Under the pieces are notes generated by a model. It was given only the letters and a program-made list of their open reading frames with translations, was not told the origin of the DNA and did not search any database. From the NCBI RefSeq assembly GCF_003457605.1, contig NZ_QRAN01000016.1, positions 1-64,000 of the forward strand: a DNA stretch of 64,000 nucleotides, in the 5' to 3' direction. Below, piece by piece: positions 44,073-52,872 of the stretch (position 1 is the stretch's first letter; each line of letters begins with the position of its first letter). The position numbers and the translations under genes are program-made. This DNA comes from Seongchinamella sediminis (lineage in GTDB: Bacteria; Pseudomonadota; Gammaproteobacteria; Pseudomonadales; Halieaceae).

Positions 44073-46070
44073 CTAAATGGCAAGCCCTATACTGGCGCCG
44101 TGACGGGTGGCTTCTGCCATATGCCGTGGCAGCCATGCGGAGCCGGCCAGGTAGAGCTCACCAATGCTGCCATCGGCTTTCAGCTCATCGTACAACTTGT
44201 GTTTCGCTACCGAGCCATAGACCAACACCACGCTGTCGAAGCCTTGCTGCTGGTAGGTCATATCACCCCACGACGAGGCGAGCTCGAAGCCATCGGGAGT
44301 CACCGAAGTCAATATCAGGTTGGGGTGAATGGTGACGCCGCACTGTTCCATATGCTTGAGCACCATGCCAATGGAGTAACGGGCGATCTCGTAACCCAGG
44401 TGCACGGACTTGTGGAATACCTCTACCTGCTTGCCGCGTTCGGTGAGGTACTCGGCCACGCAGGGCGTTTCGTAGTAGTCTTCCTGGGAGATAATCGCCA
44501 CCCGGTCACCGGTGGTGGCCTTGCCCTGCATCACATCCCAGCCCTGTACCACGTGCGGCAGGTCGATGCCGGGGATATCTTCGGGCATGCGCGGAACGGA
44601 ACCGGTGGCAATCACCACGGCGTCCGGCGCCAGGGCCTTGATGTTGTCGAGATCGGCGCTGGTTTCGAGGCGCACGTCGACGCCCACGCGCGTCATCTCG
44701 TTTTCCTCGAAGTAGCACTGGTCCTCGAAATCATCCCGCCCGGGGGCTTTGGCGGCGATCAGGAGCTGGCCACCCAGGCGCTTGCCCTGGTCCAGCAGGG
44801 TGACATGGTGACCGCGCATGGCGGCCACACGGGCCGCTTCGCAGCCGGCCAGGCCGCCGCCAACCACCACCACGCGCTTGGCTGTTTCCGCCGCTTGGAA
44901 CTTTTCCTGCCACAGCAGTTCATTGCCGATAACCGGATTGATCGAACAGGTGGGAGTGTACGGGACGGTCACCGGTTCTGAGGCCTCGTCGATACAGCGG
45001 GTGCAGCTGATGCAGCGACGTATCTCGCCGAGGCGGCCCTCGCGGGCCTTGTTGCCGAATTCAGGGTCGGCGATACCGGCCCGCACCATGCCGACCAGGT
45101 CGCAGATGCCGTCCCGGAGCAGCTCCTCGGCCAGTACCGGGTCGTTGCAGCGCCCGGTGAACAGTACGGCTGGCCTGGGTTCCATCTCGGCGAGGTCGAC
45201 CATGGCAGCCTTGCCGAACTCACGGAACTGGGCATGGGCATAGTAGGAGTTGGGCACGTAGGAAGGCGCGCCCCAACAGTGGCCGGCGTCGATATCCACG
45301 AAATCCAGTAGCCCTGCCTCGCCGATGCAGTACAGCATCTCCCGCAGTTCCATATTGTCATAGCCCTGGTGGCGAAATTCAGCGCCACTGATGCGGATAC
45401 CGAGCGCCATGGAATCGCCAACGCGTTCGCGCACCCGCTTCAGCGCCTCCAGCACAAAGCGCACCCGCTCCTGAGGGCCACCGCCCCATTTGTCCTCACG
45501 GCGATTGGTAACAGGCGACAGGAAGCTGTAGCCGAGGGTCTCGTGGGCGCAGTGGATTTCAATACCATCGGCGCCGGCCTTTTTGGCGACCTCGGCGGCA
45601 TCGGCATAGGTGTTGAGACAGAACTCGATTTCCTCTTCCCCCATCACGTGGGGCGTATAGTCCTGGGCGCCGATGATCGGCACGGGAGAGGGAGCCCACA
45701 CCGCGTTCAGGTGGGTCAGCTGGACCACCGCGACCGAGCCGTACTGGTGGATCTCCTCGCAGAATTTGGCCATGTCCCCGGCGAAGCCCGGGTCCTGGTA
45801 GGTGGCGAAATGAGAGCCAAAGCCGACACCCAGGCCAATTTCATCCGGGGTTTCCGGGGGAAAGGGCAGGTTCAGAAGCCAGGTTTCACTGCCAATCCAG
45901 CCGGTTCCACCCCGGGCCTTGGCACCGTGGTGGGCGATGAAGTGCTCGTCCAGGCGCCCCGGTGTCATCGAGGAGTTGATGGTATTGGTGGTTTCGCAGA
46001 TACGGTTGGGCACCGTCATTGGCCCAACCTGCAGCGGTTCGAAAAGATGCTCGAAATTTACCTTGCTCAT
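44073..46070 (-). CDS. Old-yellow-enzyme/2,4-dienoyl-CoA-reductase-type flavoprotein with iron-sulfur and FAD/NAD domains
   Basis: 665 residues from MSKVNFEHLF. An FMN TIM barrel (FEPLQVGPMTVPNRI; GADGIEIHCAHETLGYSFLSPVTNRREDKWGG) is followed by a 4Fe-4S motif (Cys353, Cys356, Cys359, Cys375) and two Rossmann parts (VVVVGGGLAGCEAARVAAMRG; AVVIATGSVPRMP). This is the FadH / trimethylamine-dehydrogenase / BaiCD architecture, which reduces conjugated enones or dienoyl-CoA; BaiCD and BaiH act on bile acids. The frame continues upstream to 46640 but that part overlaps the next gene in another frame and is not used. Second gene of a minus-strand operon. Confidence 0.9.
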   Translation of the reverse strand: MSKVNFEHLFEPLQVGPMTVPNRICETTNTINSSMTPGRLDEHFIAHHGAKARGGTGWIGSETWLLNLPFPPETPDEIGLGVGFGSHFATYQDPGFAGDMAKFCEEIHQYGSVAVVQLTHLNAVWAPSPVPIIGAQDYTPHVMGEEEIEFCLNTYADAAEVAKKAGADGIEIHCAHETLGYSFLSPVTNRREDKWGGGPQERVRFVLEALKRVRERVGDSMALGIRISGAEFRHQGYDNMELREMLYCIGEAGLLDFVDIDAGHCWGAPSYVPNSYYAHAQFREFGKAAMVDLAEMEPRPAVLFTGRCNDPVLAEELLRDGICDLVGMVRAGIADPEFGNKAREGRLGEIRRCISCTRCIDEASEPVTVPYTPTCSINPVIGNELLWQEKFQAAETAKRVVVVGGGLAGCEAARVAAMRGHHVTLLDQGKRLGGQLLIAAKAPGRDDFEDQCYFEENEMTRVGVDVRLETSADLDNIKALAPDAVVIATGSVPRMPEDIPGIDLPHVVQGWDVMQGKATTGDRVAIISQEDYYETPCVAEYLTERGKQVEVFHKSVHLGYEIARYSIGMVLKHMEQCGVTIHPNLILTSVTPDGFELASSWGDMTYQQQGFDSVVLVYGSVAKHKLYDELKADGSIGELYLAGSAWLPRHMAEATRHGASIGLAI

Positions 46071-46089
46071 GGCGATATTGTCCTCCGCA

Positions 46090-46626
46090 TCAGGCAGGGC
46101 CGGTTGGCGACAGGATGACGATGGAGAAGGGGCGGTCCGTCTGGCTCTGGAAATAGCCCCAGGGCGGGAACATTTCCACCAGTCTGGGCCACAACTCCTC
46201 GCGTTCCTCGGCGGTGGCATCGCGACCAACGGCGGTGTACCTGTCGCGATCCAGCTGTACCCAGCAATCGGGGTTGGCGCTGATATTGAGATACCAGGCG
46301 GGGTGCGTGTCATAACCGGCCAGCGAGCCAACCACGACCAGGTCGTCGCCGTTGCGCAGGAAGACCAGCGGGGTGGTGCGCTTTTCACCCGACTTGCGTC
46401 CGATGACGGTAAGCAGCAGCGTGGGAAGCTGGGTGGGCTTGGTGGGGTCTCCGCCGGGTTCGATGCCGCTTGCCCGGCCATCGGGATTGGCGAGGTAGGC
46501 CTCCACATCCGCCCGGGCATCTCCGCGTATGCGCTCCAGGGACGCGGTAGCTTCCTTGATGCCTTCCCACTCTTCATCGGACATGAAGTCCGGCTTAACC
46601 ATGTTCTCTCGATTTGTGCTCGACAT
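46090..46626 (-). CDS. Deazaflavin (F420)-dependent nitroreductase family protein (Ddn-like)
   Basis: 178 residues. The C-terminal 130 residues show the split-barrel Ddn/DUF385 pattern: LPTLLLTVIGRKSGEKRTTPLVFLRNGDDLVVVGSLAGYDTHPAWYLNISANPDCWVQL and ATAEEREELWPRLVEMFPPWGYFQ. In mycobacteria and related taxa these use F420H2 to reduce quinones, enones or nitro compounds. It leads the operon with the OYE-type and LLM genes. AAGGA upstream supports the start at 46626; ATG 46602 is an alternative. Confidence 0.88.
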   Translation of the reverse strand: MSSTNRENMVKPDFMSDEEWEGIKEATASLERIRGDARADVEAYLANPDGRASGIEPGGDPTKPTQLPTLLLTVIGRKSGEKRTTPLVFLRNGDDLVVVGSLAGYDTHPAWYLNISANPDCWVQLDRDRYTAVGRDATAEEREELWPRLVEMFPPWGYFQSQTDRPFSIVILSPTGPA

Positions 46627-46797
46627 GATCGATCCTTCACTTAGTTGTAGTGGCCGAAACAGGATTTTGAGTCTAGGTTCTGTTGTGCGCCATCACAACT
46701 GGGTCCAGATTCGGCCATCGGCGTGGCGGATTGCTTTCCGGGCCTTTAAATACAGGCGCTGCAGCCGATTTTACGCCGTTCAGGCGCCTGGCTTGCT

Positions 46798-46832
46798 GTC
46801 CGAAAAAGAGACGTTGAAGGCCGTAATTGATC
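46798..46832. promoter_or_regulatory. 35-nt direct-repeat element, copy B (AraC-type operator geometry)
   Basis: Half-sites GTCCGAAAAAGA (46798-46809) and GGCCGTAATTGA (46819-46830) are direct repeats 21 nt apart, two helical turns, as in many AraC-family operators. Similar to copies at 41050 (30/35) and 52829 (29/35). It lies just upstream of promoter hexamers at 46842-46870 that point to the CoxMSL operon. Confidence 0.75.
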
Positions 46833-46841
46833 CGATGCGGG

Positions 46842-46870
46842 TTGGTCGCAGACAGTAATACTGATTAGAC
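46842..46870 (+). promoter_or_regulatory. Predicted sigma70 promoter of the Mo-hydroxylase operon
   Basis: TTGGTC (46842-46847), 17-nt spacer, TTAGAC (46865-46870). The same two hexamers with the same spacing and the same distance from the upstream direct repeat occur at 52873-52901. Weak matches to consensus are as expected for an activator-dependent promoter. Confidence 0.6.
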
Positions 46871-47090
46871 TTTTCCTGTGATCGCCACGACTGCGGAACA
46901 GGAGGTACTTGCTAGTGTGTCTGGTATACATTGTTGTTAAGTGCCGTTGTTTATGTACCGGGCTTGATCCAGTCGGGGCGAAGCCCAGTGCGATGTGCAA
47001 GTATCTGTCAGCGCTTGGCCTATACTTGCAGACCGAGCAGAGGCAGGTTGGATACGCCTGTCAGTACGCAACCAGTAGTGGGGACCTCCG

Positions 47091-47966
47091 ATGAAGCCGG
47101 CACCATTTGACTATTACGCACCCGAGACACTGGAACAGGCTGTAGCCCTGCTGGAGAAGCTCGAGGATGATGATATTGATGCCAAGATCCTCGCCGGTGG
47201 CCAGAGTCTGATGCCCATGCTGAGCCTGCGTATGGCGAGGCCGGAAGCCCTGGTGGATCTGGGCAGGATTAGCACCCTGGATTACATTCGCGAGGAGGAC
47301 GGTGTCATTAAAATTGGCGCCATGACCAGCAAGAGCGCGCTGGAAGATTGCGAGCTCGTGCAGCAGAAGCAGCCGCTGCTGCATGCGGCAACCTGCCACA
47401 TCGGCCATCGCCAGATTCGCAACCAGGGTACGGTCGGTGGCTCCTTTGCCCATGCCGATCCCGCGGCAGAATACGGCGCCATTGCCCAGGCCCTGGGGAT
47501 GGAAATGGTCATTGTCGGTCCCGAGGGCGAGCGCGTCATTCCCGCGGACGATTTCTATGTCACCTTCCTGACCACCGACCTGGATAGCACGGAAATACTC
47601 ACCGAAGTGCGCGCCCCGGTGCTGGCGCCCGCTACCGGCTGGGCCTTCCAGGAAATCTGCCGCCGGGAGGGCGACCTGGCCATCGCAGGTGCCGCGGTAA
47701 CCCTGCGGGTAGAGGCAGGCCTTTGTGCTGACGTGGTAATTGCGGTGTTCGGTGTCAACTCGACCGCGGCACGGCTGGAGGACGCCGAGCAGGTGGTGAA
47801 CGGACAGGTGCCAGCAGCGGCGCTGTTTGCCCAGGCGGGGGAAGCGGCCGCTGCCTCCCTGGCTGAACCGATCAGTGATGTACATGCCAGCGGGGAGTAT
47901 CGCCGCGACCTGATTGCCACACTGGTGAAACGCTGCCTGGCCGAGGCAGTGGAGCGGGCGGCGTAG
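47091..47966 (+). CDS. FAD-binding medium subunit of a xanthine-oxidase-family Mo-hydroxylase (CoxM-like)
   Basis: 291 residues. FAD motifs LAGGQSLMPMLSLRMARP (near residue 35) and NQGTVGGSFAHADPAAEYGA (near residue 105) are diagnostic of the CO-dehydrogenase/xanthine-dehydrogenase FAD subunit. It passes electrons from the [2Fe-2S] subunit to an acceptor. First gene of the operon M-S-L-G; GGGGA 6 nt upstream of ATG. Confidence 0.92.
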   Translation: MKPAPFDYYAPETLEQAVALLEKLEDDDIDAKILAGGQSLMPMLSLRMARPEALVDLGRISTLDYIREEDGVIKIGAMTSKSALEDCELVQQKQPLLHAATCHIGHRQIRNQGTVGGSFAHADPAAEYGAIAQALGMEMVIVGPEGERVIPADDFYVTFLTTDLDSTEILTEVRAPVLAPATGWAFQEICRREGDLAIAGAAVTLRVEAGLCADVVIAVFGVNSTAARLEDAEQVVNGQVPAAALFAQAGEAAAASLAEPISDVHASGEYRRDLIATLVKRCLAEAVERAA

Positions 47967-48008
47967 CAGCGCCACGAGCAATTCTCAAAGCACGAGGGGT
48001 AGTGAAAG

Positions 48009-48521
48009 ATGACGGCAAAGCAACAGGTTAAAGTTACGGTAAATGGCGTCGACTATGTGCGTGAAGTCGACCCGCGGACAACGCTGGTGGATTTCCTGCG
48101 CCATGATCTGCGCTTGACCGGCACGCACGTCGGCTGTGAACACGGGGTGTGCGGCGCCTGCACGATCATCAAGAACGGCCAGGCGGTTCGCTCCTGCCTG
48201 ATGCTGGCGGCCCAGGCGGATGGTGCCAGCCTGCAGACCGTTGAGGGTTTGCGCAATGCCGACAGCGGTGAGCTGCACCCCATTCAGGAGGCGTTCATTG
48301 AAGAACACGGTTTACAGTGTGGCTTCTGTACCCCCGGTTTCCTGATGAGCACGCTTGATCTGCTGGGCAGGAACCCCAATCCGACGGACGAGGAAATCAA
48401 GGATGCCCTGGATGGCAACCTGTGCCGCTGCACGGGCTATCAGTCGATCATCCAGTCGGTGCGATTGGCCGCCGCCAGAACCCGGGGCGGCAAGCTGGCC
48501 AGCGCCCACGGCAGTGCCTAG
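48009..48521 (+). CDS. [2Fe-2S] small subunit of the Mo-hydroxylase (CoxS-like)
   Basis: 170 residues. Plant-type cluster [22 protein letters not shown] and C-terminal cluster CGFCTPGFL...[10 protein letters not shown] are complete, as in CoxS/XdhA small subunits. It relays electrons from the molybdenum centre to the FAD subunit. 42 nt after the FAD subunit gene. Confidence 0.95.
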   Translation: MTAKQQVKVTVNGVDYVREVDPRTTLVDFLRHDLRLTGTHVGCEHGVCGACTIIKNGQAVRSCLMLAAQADGASLQTVEGLRNADSGELHPIQEAFIEEHGLQCGFCTPGFLMSTLDLLGRNPNPTDEEIKDALDGNLCRCTGYQSIIQSVRLAAARTRGGKLASAHGSA

Positions 48522-48579
48522 GGTCAGCTCAGTTGGTGAGAACGGGCCCTAATCAACCAGAACCTGGAAGAGCTTAGAT

Positions 48580-50991
48580 ATGGCTATAGAAATCCCCAAA
48601 TTGCCGGAAGATATGCCGATCACCTCGCCACGCTATGTGGGCAAGGAGGTAAAGCGGATTGAAGACCCCAGCCTGGTCACCGGCGCGGCGGAGTTTATCG
48701 ATAACTTCGCCCTGCCGGGCATGGCCCATGCGGCCATCATGCGCAGCCCGCACCCTCACGCCAGGATTGTCAGTGTCGATGCCTCGGCGGCGCTGGCCCT
48801 GCCCGGCGTGGTCGCCGTGCTGACGGGGGAGGATGTCAGGCGCTGGTGCAATGTCGGCACCACCGCCCCCGAAGGCTGGGGCAGCACACCGCTGGCGGTG
48901 GATAAGGTCCGTTTCGTGGGTGAGCCGGTTGCCGCGGTTGCCGCAAGCAGTCGATATGTTGCCGAAGACGCCCTGGAGCTTATCGAGGTGCAGTACGAAC
49001 TGCTGCCAACGGTAAAGAACCCGATGGATGCGGTGGCCCCGGATGCGCCGAAGCTGTTCGAGAACCAGGACAGCAATGTCATGCAGGATCGCACCTACAC
49101 CTGGGGAGAAGTCGACCGGGTGTTCGCCGAGGCGGATCATGTCTATACCGAAAAGTTTCGCTGGAACCGGGTCGGCGCCAACCCCATGGAGACTTTCGGC
49201 TGTGTCTGTGTGTGGGACGTGGTCAATCACAGCCTGACCTGCTATGGCTCTTACCAGACCCCCAGTTTTATCGCCCTCGGTCGGGCCGCTTCCCTGAACC
49301 TGCCCTCGAACCGGGTCAAGGTGGTCGCCCATCCTCACGGCGGCAGCTTTGGCGGCAAGGGCGGGCCGCGCGGTACCGACATTGCCGCGCTGCTATCACG
49401 CAAGGCGAACGGCATACCGGTCAAGTACATCGAGGATCGCGTCGAGTACCTGCTGGCCGGGGCCGGCCAGTCCTGGGACCGCTACTACGAGGCCTCGCTG
49501 GCGGTGCAGGCCGACGGTACCCTGACCGGCTTCAAGGTCGACCTGGTCGATGACCAGGGCGCAGGCGCGGAGGGCTACGGCACCATTTCAGCGGCCAAGC
49601 CCCTGGCGGCTTTCACCGGCTGCTACCGGATACGGGCGGCCCAGTACAAAATGAAACTGGTGGCCACTAACCGGGCGCCAACCTATGCCTACCGCGGTTA
49701 CGGGCCGCCTCCACACAACATGGTGCTCGAGTCCATGGTGGATATCGCCGCCCGCGACCTCAAGCTCGATGCCACCGAGATCCGGCGCCGCAATTACATC
49801 CAGCCGGATCAGTTCCCCTACACCATTCCCAGCGGTAACGAGTACGACAGCGGCAGCTACGAGACAGTGCTCGACAAGGTGCTGGACATGGCCGGGTACC
49901 AGCAAATGCGGGAACTCCAGGCCAGTGCCCGCCAGGAAGGGCGGCTGCTGGGTATCGGGGTAGTCAATACCGTGGAGCCGGGGGTGTTCGACTGGAATGC
50001 CTACTCCACCGTCGGTGTGCCCGGTGTCGGCGTGCCCGAGGGGGTCAAGGTCGCAATAGACATCCTGGGGCAGATAACGGTCACCCTCGGTTTCGCCCTC
50101 GAGGGCCAGGGCCAGTACACGCTGGCGGCGCAGCTGGTGGCCGATTATTTCGGTGTCGAGATGGACGCGGTTCGCGTGACCTATGCCTCCACCGATGTCG
50201 CTCCGCCGCACTTCGGCCACGGCGGCAGTCGCCTTGGCGTGGCGCTGAGTGGCGCCATCATGGGGGCCTGCAAAAAGATAGAAGAGAAGTTCCGCCTGGT
50301 CGCCGCGGGCCTCATGCAGTGTGAGCCGGAGCACATCGAATTGATCGACGGCCATATGCGGGTCAATGGCAACCCGGGCGCTGAAATGCACATCGCCGCG
50401 GTGGCCGGTACCATGCTCGGCCGCAGCGACCTGCTGCCCCCGGGCATGGAACCCAGCCCTGAGGCGACCTACGTCTGGACGGCACCGGATCGCAACGCAC
50501 CGGATGAGCAGGGGCGTTGCAAGAGTTACCTGACGGCTGCCAATGCCTGTCACATCGCGCTGGTGGAGGTGGACAGGGAGACCGGGATTACCGAGATCCT
50601 GAAATATTTTATTGTCGACGATTGTGGCACCCGGCTTAATCCGGCCACGGTAGAGGGCCAGATCCAGGGCAGCGTGGCCCAGGGCGTGGGCGCGGTATTA
50701 TACGAGGAATATGTGTATTCCGAGCTCGACGGGCAGCCCCTGGTGTCACTGTTCTCCGACTACCTGTTGCCCGGCATTCACGAGGTGCCCATGACCGAAA
50801 AAGCCTTTGTCGAAACGCCTTCCCCCGTGGCTCCCCTGGGGGCCAAGGGTTGTGGTGAAGGCGCCATCCATACGACGCCGGCGACCATCATCTGCGCAAT
50901 CAATGACGCCATTGAGCACCTTGGCGTGCAGATCAGGGAGACGCCGGCGTCGCCCAATCGCCTGTGGAAACTGCTGCAGGGCGCGGGCTGA
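48580..50991 (+). CDS. Molybdopterin-binding large subunit of a xanthine-oxidase-family hydroxylase (CoxL-like, non-CO)
   Basis: 803 residues with the full aldehyde-oxidase/xanthine-dehydrogenase layout: ITSPRYVGKEVKRIEDPSLVTGAAEFIDN at the start, GGSFGGKGGPR, APTYAYRGYGPPPHN (Tyr371-Gly375) and the catalytic Glu760 in GAKGCGEGAIHTTPA. The active-site loop reads AYRGYG, not the AYRCSFR of form I CO dehydrogenase, so it is a water-dependent hydroxylase of an organic substrate. Cytoplasmic, no Tat signal. Maturation probably needs XdhC/MocA at 34-36 kb. Confidence 0.93.
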   Translation: MAIEIPKLPEDMPITSPRYVGKEVKRIEDPSLVTGAAEFIDNFALPGMAHAAIMRSPHPHARIVSVDASAALALPGVVAVLTGEDVRRWCNVGTTAPEGWGSTPLAVDKVRFVGEPVAAVAASSRYVAEDALELIEVQYELLPTVKNPMDAVAPDAPKLFENQDSNVMQDRTYTWGEVDRVFAEADHVYTEKFRWNRVGANPMETFGCVCVWDVVNHSLTCYGSYQTPSFIALGRAASLNLPSNRVKVVAHPHGGSFGGKGGPRGTDIAALLSRKANGIPVKYIEDRVEYLLAGAGQSWDRYYEASLAVQADGTLTGFKVDLVDDQGAGAEGYGTISAAKPLAAFTGCYRIRAAQYKMKLVATNRAPTYAYRGYGPPPHNMVLESMVDIAARDLKLDATEIRRRNYIQPDQFPYTIPSGNEYDSGSYETVLDKVLDMAGYQQMRELQASARQEGRLLGIGVVNTVEPGVFDWNAYSTVGVPGVGVPEGVKVAIDILGQITVTLGFALEGQGQYTLAAQLVADYFGVEMDAVRVTYASTDVAPPHFGHGGSRLGVALSGAIMGACKKIEEKFRLVAAGLMQCEPEHIELIDGHMRVNGNPGAEMHIAAVAGTMLGRSDLLPPGMEPSPEATYVWTAPDRNAPDEQGRCKSYLTAANACHIALVEVDRETGITEILKYFIVDDCGTRLNPATVEGQIQGSVAQGVGAVLYEEYVYSELDGQPLVSLFSDYLLPGIHEVPMTEKAFVETPSPVAPLGAKGCGEGAIHTTPATIICAINDAIEHLGVQIRETPASPNRLWKLLQGAG

Positions 50992-51081
50992 ATCAAAGTG
51001 GCTCCATTGCTGCGTCCCGGTTAAGGGGGCGGGACGCGGGAGCCTGAACGTAGACCTTCTGGAGATTGTTAGGAACCGCAC

Positions 51082-51693
51082 ATGGCTATTGAACTGAAAG
51101 AAGTATTCCAGGTTGCCGCACCCATTGATGAGGTGTGGAAATTTCTCATGGACCCGGAGCGGATGATCGTCTGCCTGCCTGGCGCGACGGTAACTGAAAT
51201 TATCAACGACAAGCAGTTTATCGGCAGCGTAAAGCTGAAGATCGGGGCAATTACCGCAAAGTACGCCGGGACCATTACCTACACCACCGCCGACCAGAGT
51301 ACCTATACCTGTGTGATGCTGGCCGAGGCCAAGGAGAAGGGAGGCGGCACCGTGTCCGGTACCATCACTACCGTGCTGGTCGAGAAAGAGGGTGTGGTAG
51401 AGGCGACGGTGGAGTCCTGCATTGATATGACGGGTCGGGTGGTGCAGGTTGGCCGCGGCATGATCGAGGGTGTCGCCGCGGAAATCATCGGCAAGTTCGT
51501 CAAGAACATCAAAAAGACCCTGGAAGTACCGGCCGCCGGGGAAGGTACCGCGCCCGGTGAGGCGCCGCAGGCTCCACCCGCGTTTCAGCGGGAGGAGAAG
51601 GAAGAGTCAATCAACGTCCTGGCCGTGGTGTTCAAGGTTATCTGGCAGGGCTTTGTCAACTTCTTCAAGCGGCTGTTCGGCCGGGGCAAGTAA
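51082..51693 (+). CDS. CoxG-like SRPBCC protein
   Basis: 203 residues. N-terminal SRPBCC/START-like domain (LKEVFQVAAPIDEVWKFLMDPERMIVCLPGATVTEI; GSVKLKIGAITAKYAGTITY) as in CoxG, a Pro/Ala-rich linker and a C-terminal hydrophobic amphipathic segment (VLAVVFKVIWQGFVNFFKRLFG) that probably anchors it to the membrane. CoxG binds hydrophobic quinones and links the hydroxylase to the respiratory chain in mycobacterial CO dehydrogenase. Same role is inferred for this operon. Confidence 0.9.
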   Translation: MAIELKEVFQVAAPIDEVWKFLMDPERMIVCLPGATVTEIINDKQFIGSVKLKIGAITAKYAGTITYTTADQSTYTCVMLAEAKEKGGGTVSGTITTVLVEKEGVVEATVESCIDMTGRVVQVGRGMIEGVAAEIIGKFVKNIKKTLEVPAAGEGTAPGEAPQAPPAFQREEKEESINVLAVVFKVIWQGFVNFFKRLFGRGK

Positions 51694-51735
51694 CGCTGCA
51701 TTGCTGCACCGGGGCGGGGTATTGCAAGCCCGCCA

Positions 51736-52752
51736 CTAGGCGATGGCGTCCACCAGGCCCCACTGCAGCGCTGTCTGTGCCTTGATGCGCCTGGCGGACA
51801 GGGCCAGGTAGGACAAGCGCTGGCGACCGATACGGCGCAGGATGCTGACGGTTCCTCCCGCACCGGGGATCAGGCCCATGGTGATTTCCGGCAGGAAGAA
51901 GTAGGTGTCATGCCGGGCCACGACATGACCGGCAAAGGCCGGTATTTCGATACCGGAACCGATGCAGGCCCTGTGCAGGTGGCACTCTACCCGCTCAGCC
52001 ATTGCCGCGATCAGGCGTCCGGCGTGACGGCTGCAGCGAATCGCATGAGCCTCGCTCAGGTCGTCTGCCAGGCCAAACTCTTCCAGCGCGCCTCCGGTGC
52101 AAAAACAATTGCCCTCGCCGCGGATGATAACGCGGCTGATGCTGTGGTCCTGCAGGGCCAGTTGCAGCCCCTCGCACAGTGCGTCGCGCATGGCAATGGA
52201 GTAGGGATTGAGTTGCTCGGGCCGGTTGAGGGTCAACAGCAGATGGTCCGTCTCGCGTTCTGCCAGCACCGCCGGTTGCTCATTGGTGGGCGGTACGCTG
52301 GGTTCCGACCGGGTTGCCAGGTAGTCCCTGAATTCACTTCCGCCCTGCAGTGTCGCATAGGCCAGTGACTCCGCCAGTAGACCATCCTCCAGGCTCGCGT
52401 GCTCGTTGTGGCGCAGCAGCTGGACCAGGGTCATGGCGCTCAGCGGCTGTCGCCGGATATTGCGGATCAGCACCTGGGCCTCCTGCGGTGACTCGACGAC
52501 CACATCGACGCTCTCGGTCAGGGCGGTCTGCATCTGCGACGGGGCGATGGCAATGACCGGGCAGGACGCCTTGCGCAGGATTCGCGCCAGTTCCGGGTGT
52601 TGGTCCTCGGCGCAGGGGCCGCCCGGCGACAGGTCCAGCAGCAGCAGAGGGTGGCCGGTCACCGGGGAGTACTGGGCAGCGCACTCGGGCTGCTGCCGCA
52701 ACCGCGCCAGTTGCGCCGCCGAAAGTGTCTCAAGCGATGTATCCATGGCCAT
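51736..52752 (-). CDS. Enoyl-CoA hydratase/isomerase family protein with an extra N-terminal region
   Basis: 338 residues. Residues about 165-330 are crotonase-like (TDHLLLTLNRPEQLNPYSIAMRDALCEGL; IIRGEGNCFCTGGALEEFG; GSGIEIPAFAGHVVARHDTYFFLPEITMGLIPGAGGTVSILRRIG). The first roughly 150 residues are an additional domain of unknown kind. The oxyanion-hole glycines look present. Divergent from the CoA-transferase operon. The first codons offer two ATGs (52752, 52746) with a weak RBS. Confidence 0.82.
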   Translation of the reverse strand: MAMDTSLETLSAAQLARLRQQPECAAQYSPVTGHPLLLLDLSPGGPCAEDQHPELARILRKASCPVIAIAPSQMQTALTESVDVVVESPQEAQVLIRNIRRQPLSAMTLVQLLRHNEHASLEDGLLAESLAYATLQGGSEFRDYLATRSEPSVPPTNEQPAVLAERETDHLLLTLNRPEQLNPYSIAMRDALCEGLQLALQDHSISRVIIRGEGNCFCTGGALEEFGLADDLSEAHAIRCSRHAGRLIAAMAERVECHLHRACIGSGIEIPAFAGHVVARHDTYFFLPEITMGLIPGAGGTVSILRRIGRQRLSYLALSARRIKAQTALQWGLVDAIA

Positions 52753-52828
52753 ACCCGGGGTGATGATGAAGCCCTACGGTACACCAAATCGGCGGTTTTT
52801 GGGGCAGCGCGGCCAGGGGTTTTTTGCT

Positions 52829-52863
52829 GGCCAAAAAAGAGATGTTGTAGGCCGGAATTGAAC
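52829..52863. promoter_or_regulatory. 35-nt direct-repeat element, copy C (AraC-type operator geometry)
   Basis: Half-sites GGCCAAAAAAGA and GGCCGGAATTGA with a 21-nt period. It aligns without gaps to copy B through the element and on through the promoter to the -10 region (about 75 nt). A GGCCAG/CTGGCC stem (52811-52832) overlaps its left end. Confidence 0.75.
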
Positions 52864-52872
52864 CGATGTGAA

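Larger units (their letters stand above)
46627..47090. other. 464-nt divergent intergenic region between the Ddn-like and CoxM-like genes
   Basis: Holds direct-repeat element B (46798-46832) and its plus-strand promoter (46842-46870), which leaves a leader of about 214 nt before coxM. On the minus strand TTGTGA-N17-TAGACT-like hexamers end near 46673 and could serve the Ddn operon. A 33-codon frame (46993-47094) ends in an ATGA overlap with coxM but has only a weak RBS. No RNA gene or terminator was recognised. Confidence 0.6.

Noticed and set aside
46071-46640. N-terminal extension that would make the OYE-type protein 855 residues
   Set aside because: The extension is an out-of-frame reading of the Ddn-like gene and ends at a normal start (MSKVNFEHLF) in line with the family.
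48580-50991. Annotation as aerobic CO dehydrogenase large subunit
   Set aside because: The active-site loop is AYRGYG and lacks the Cys of form I CoxL (AYRCSFR). Operon order M-S-L-G alone does not make it a CO dehydrogenase.
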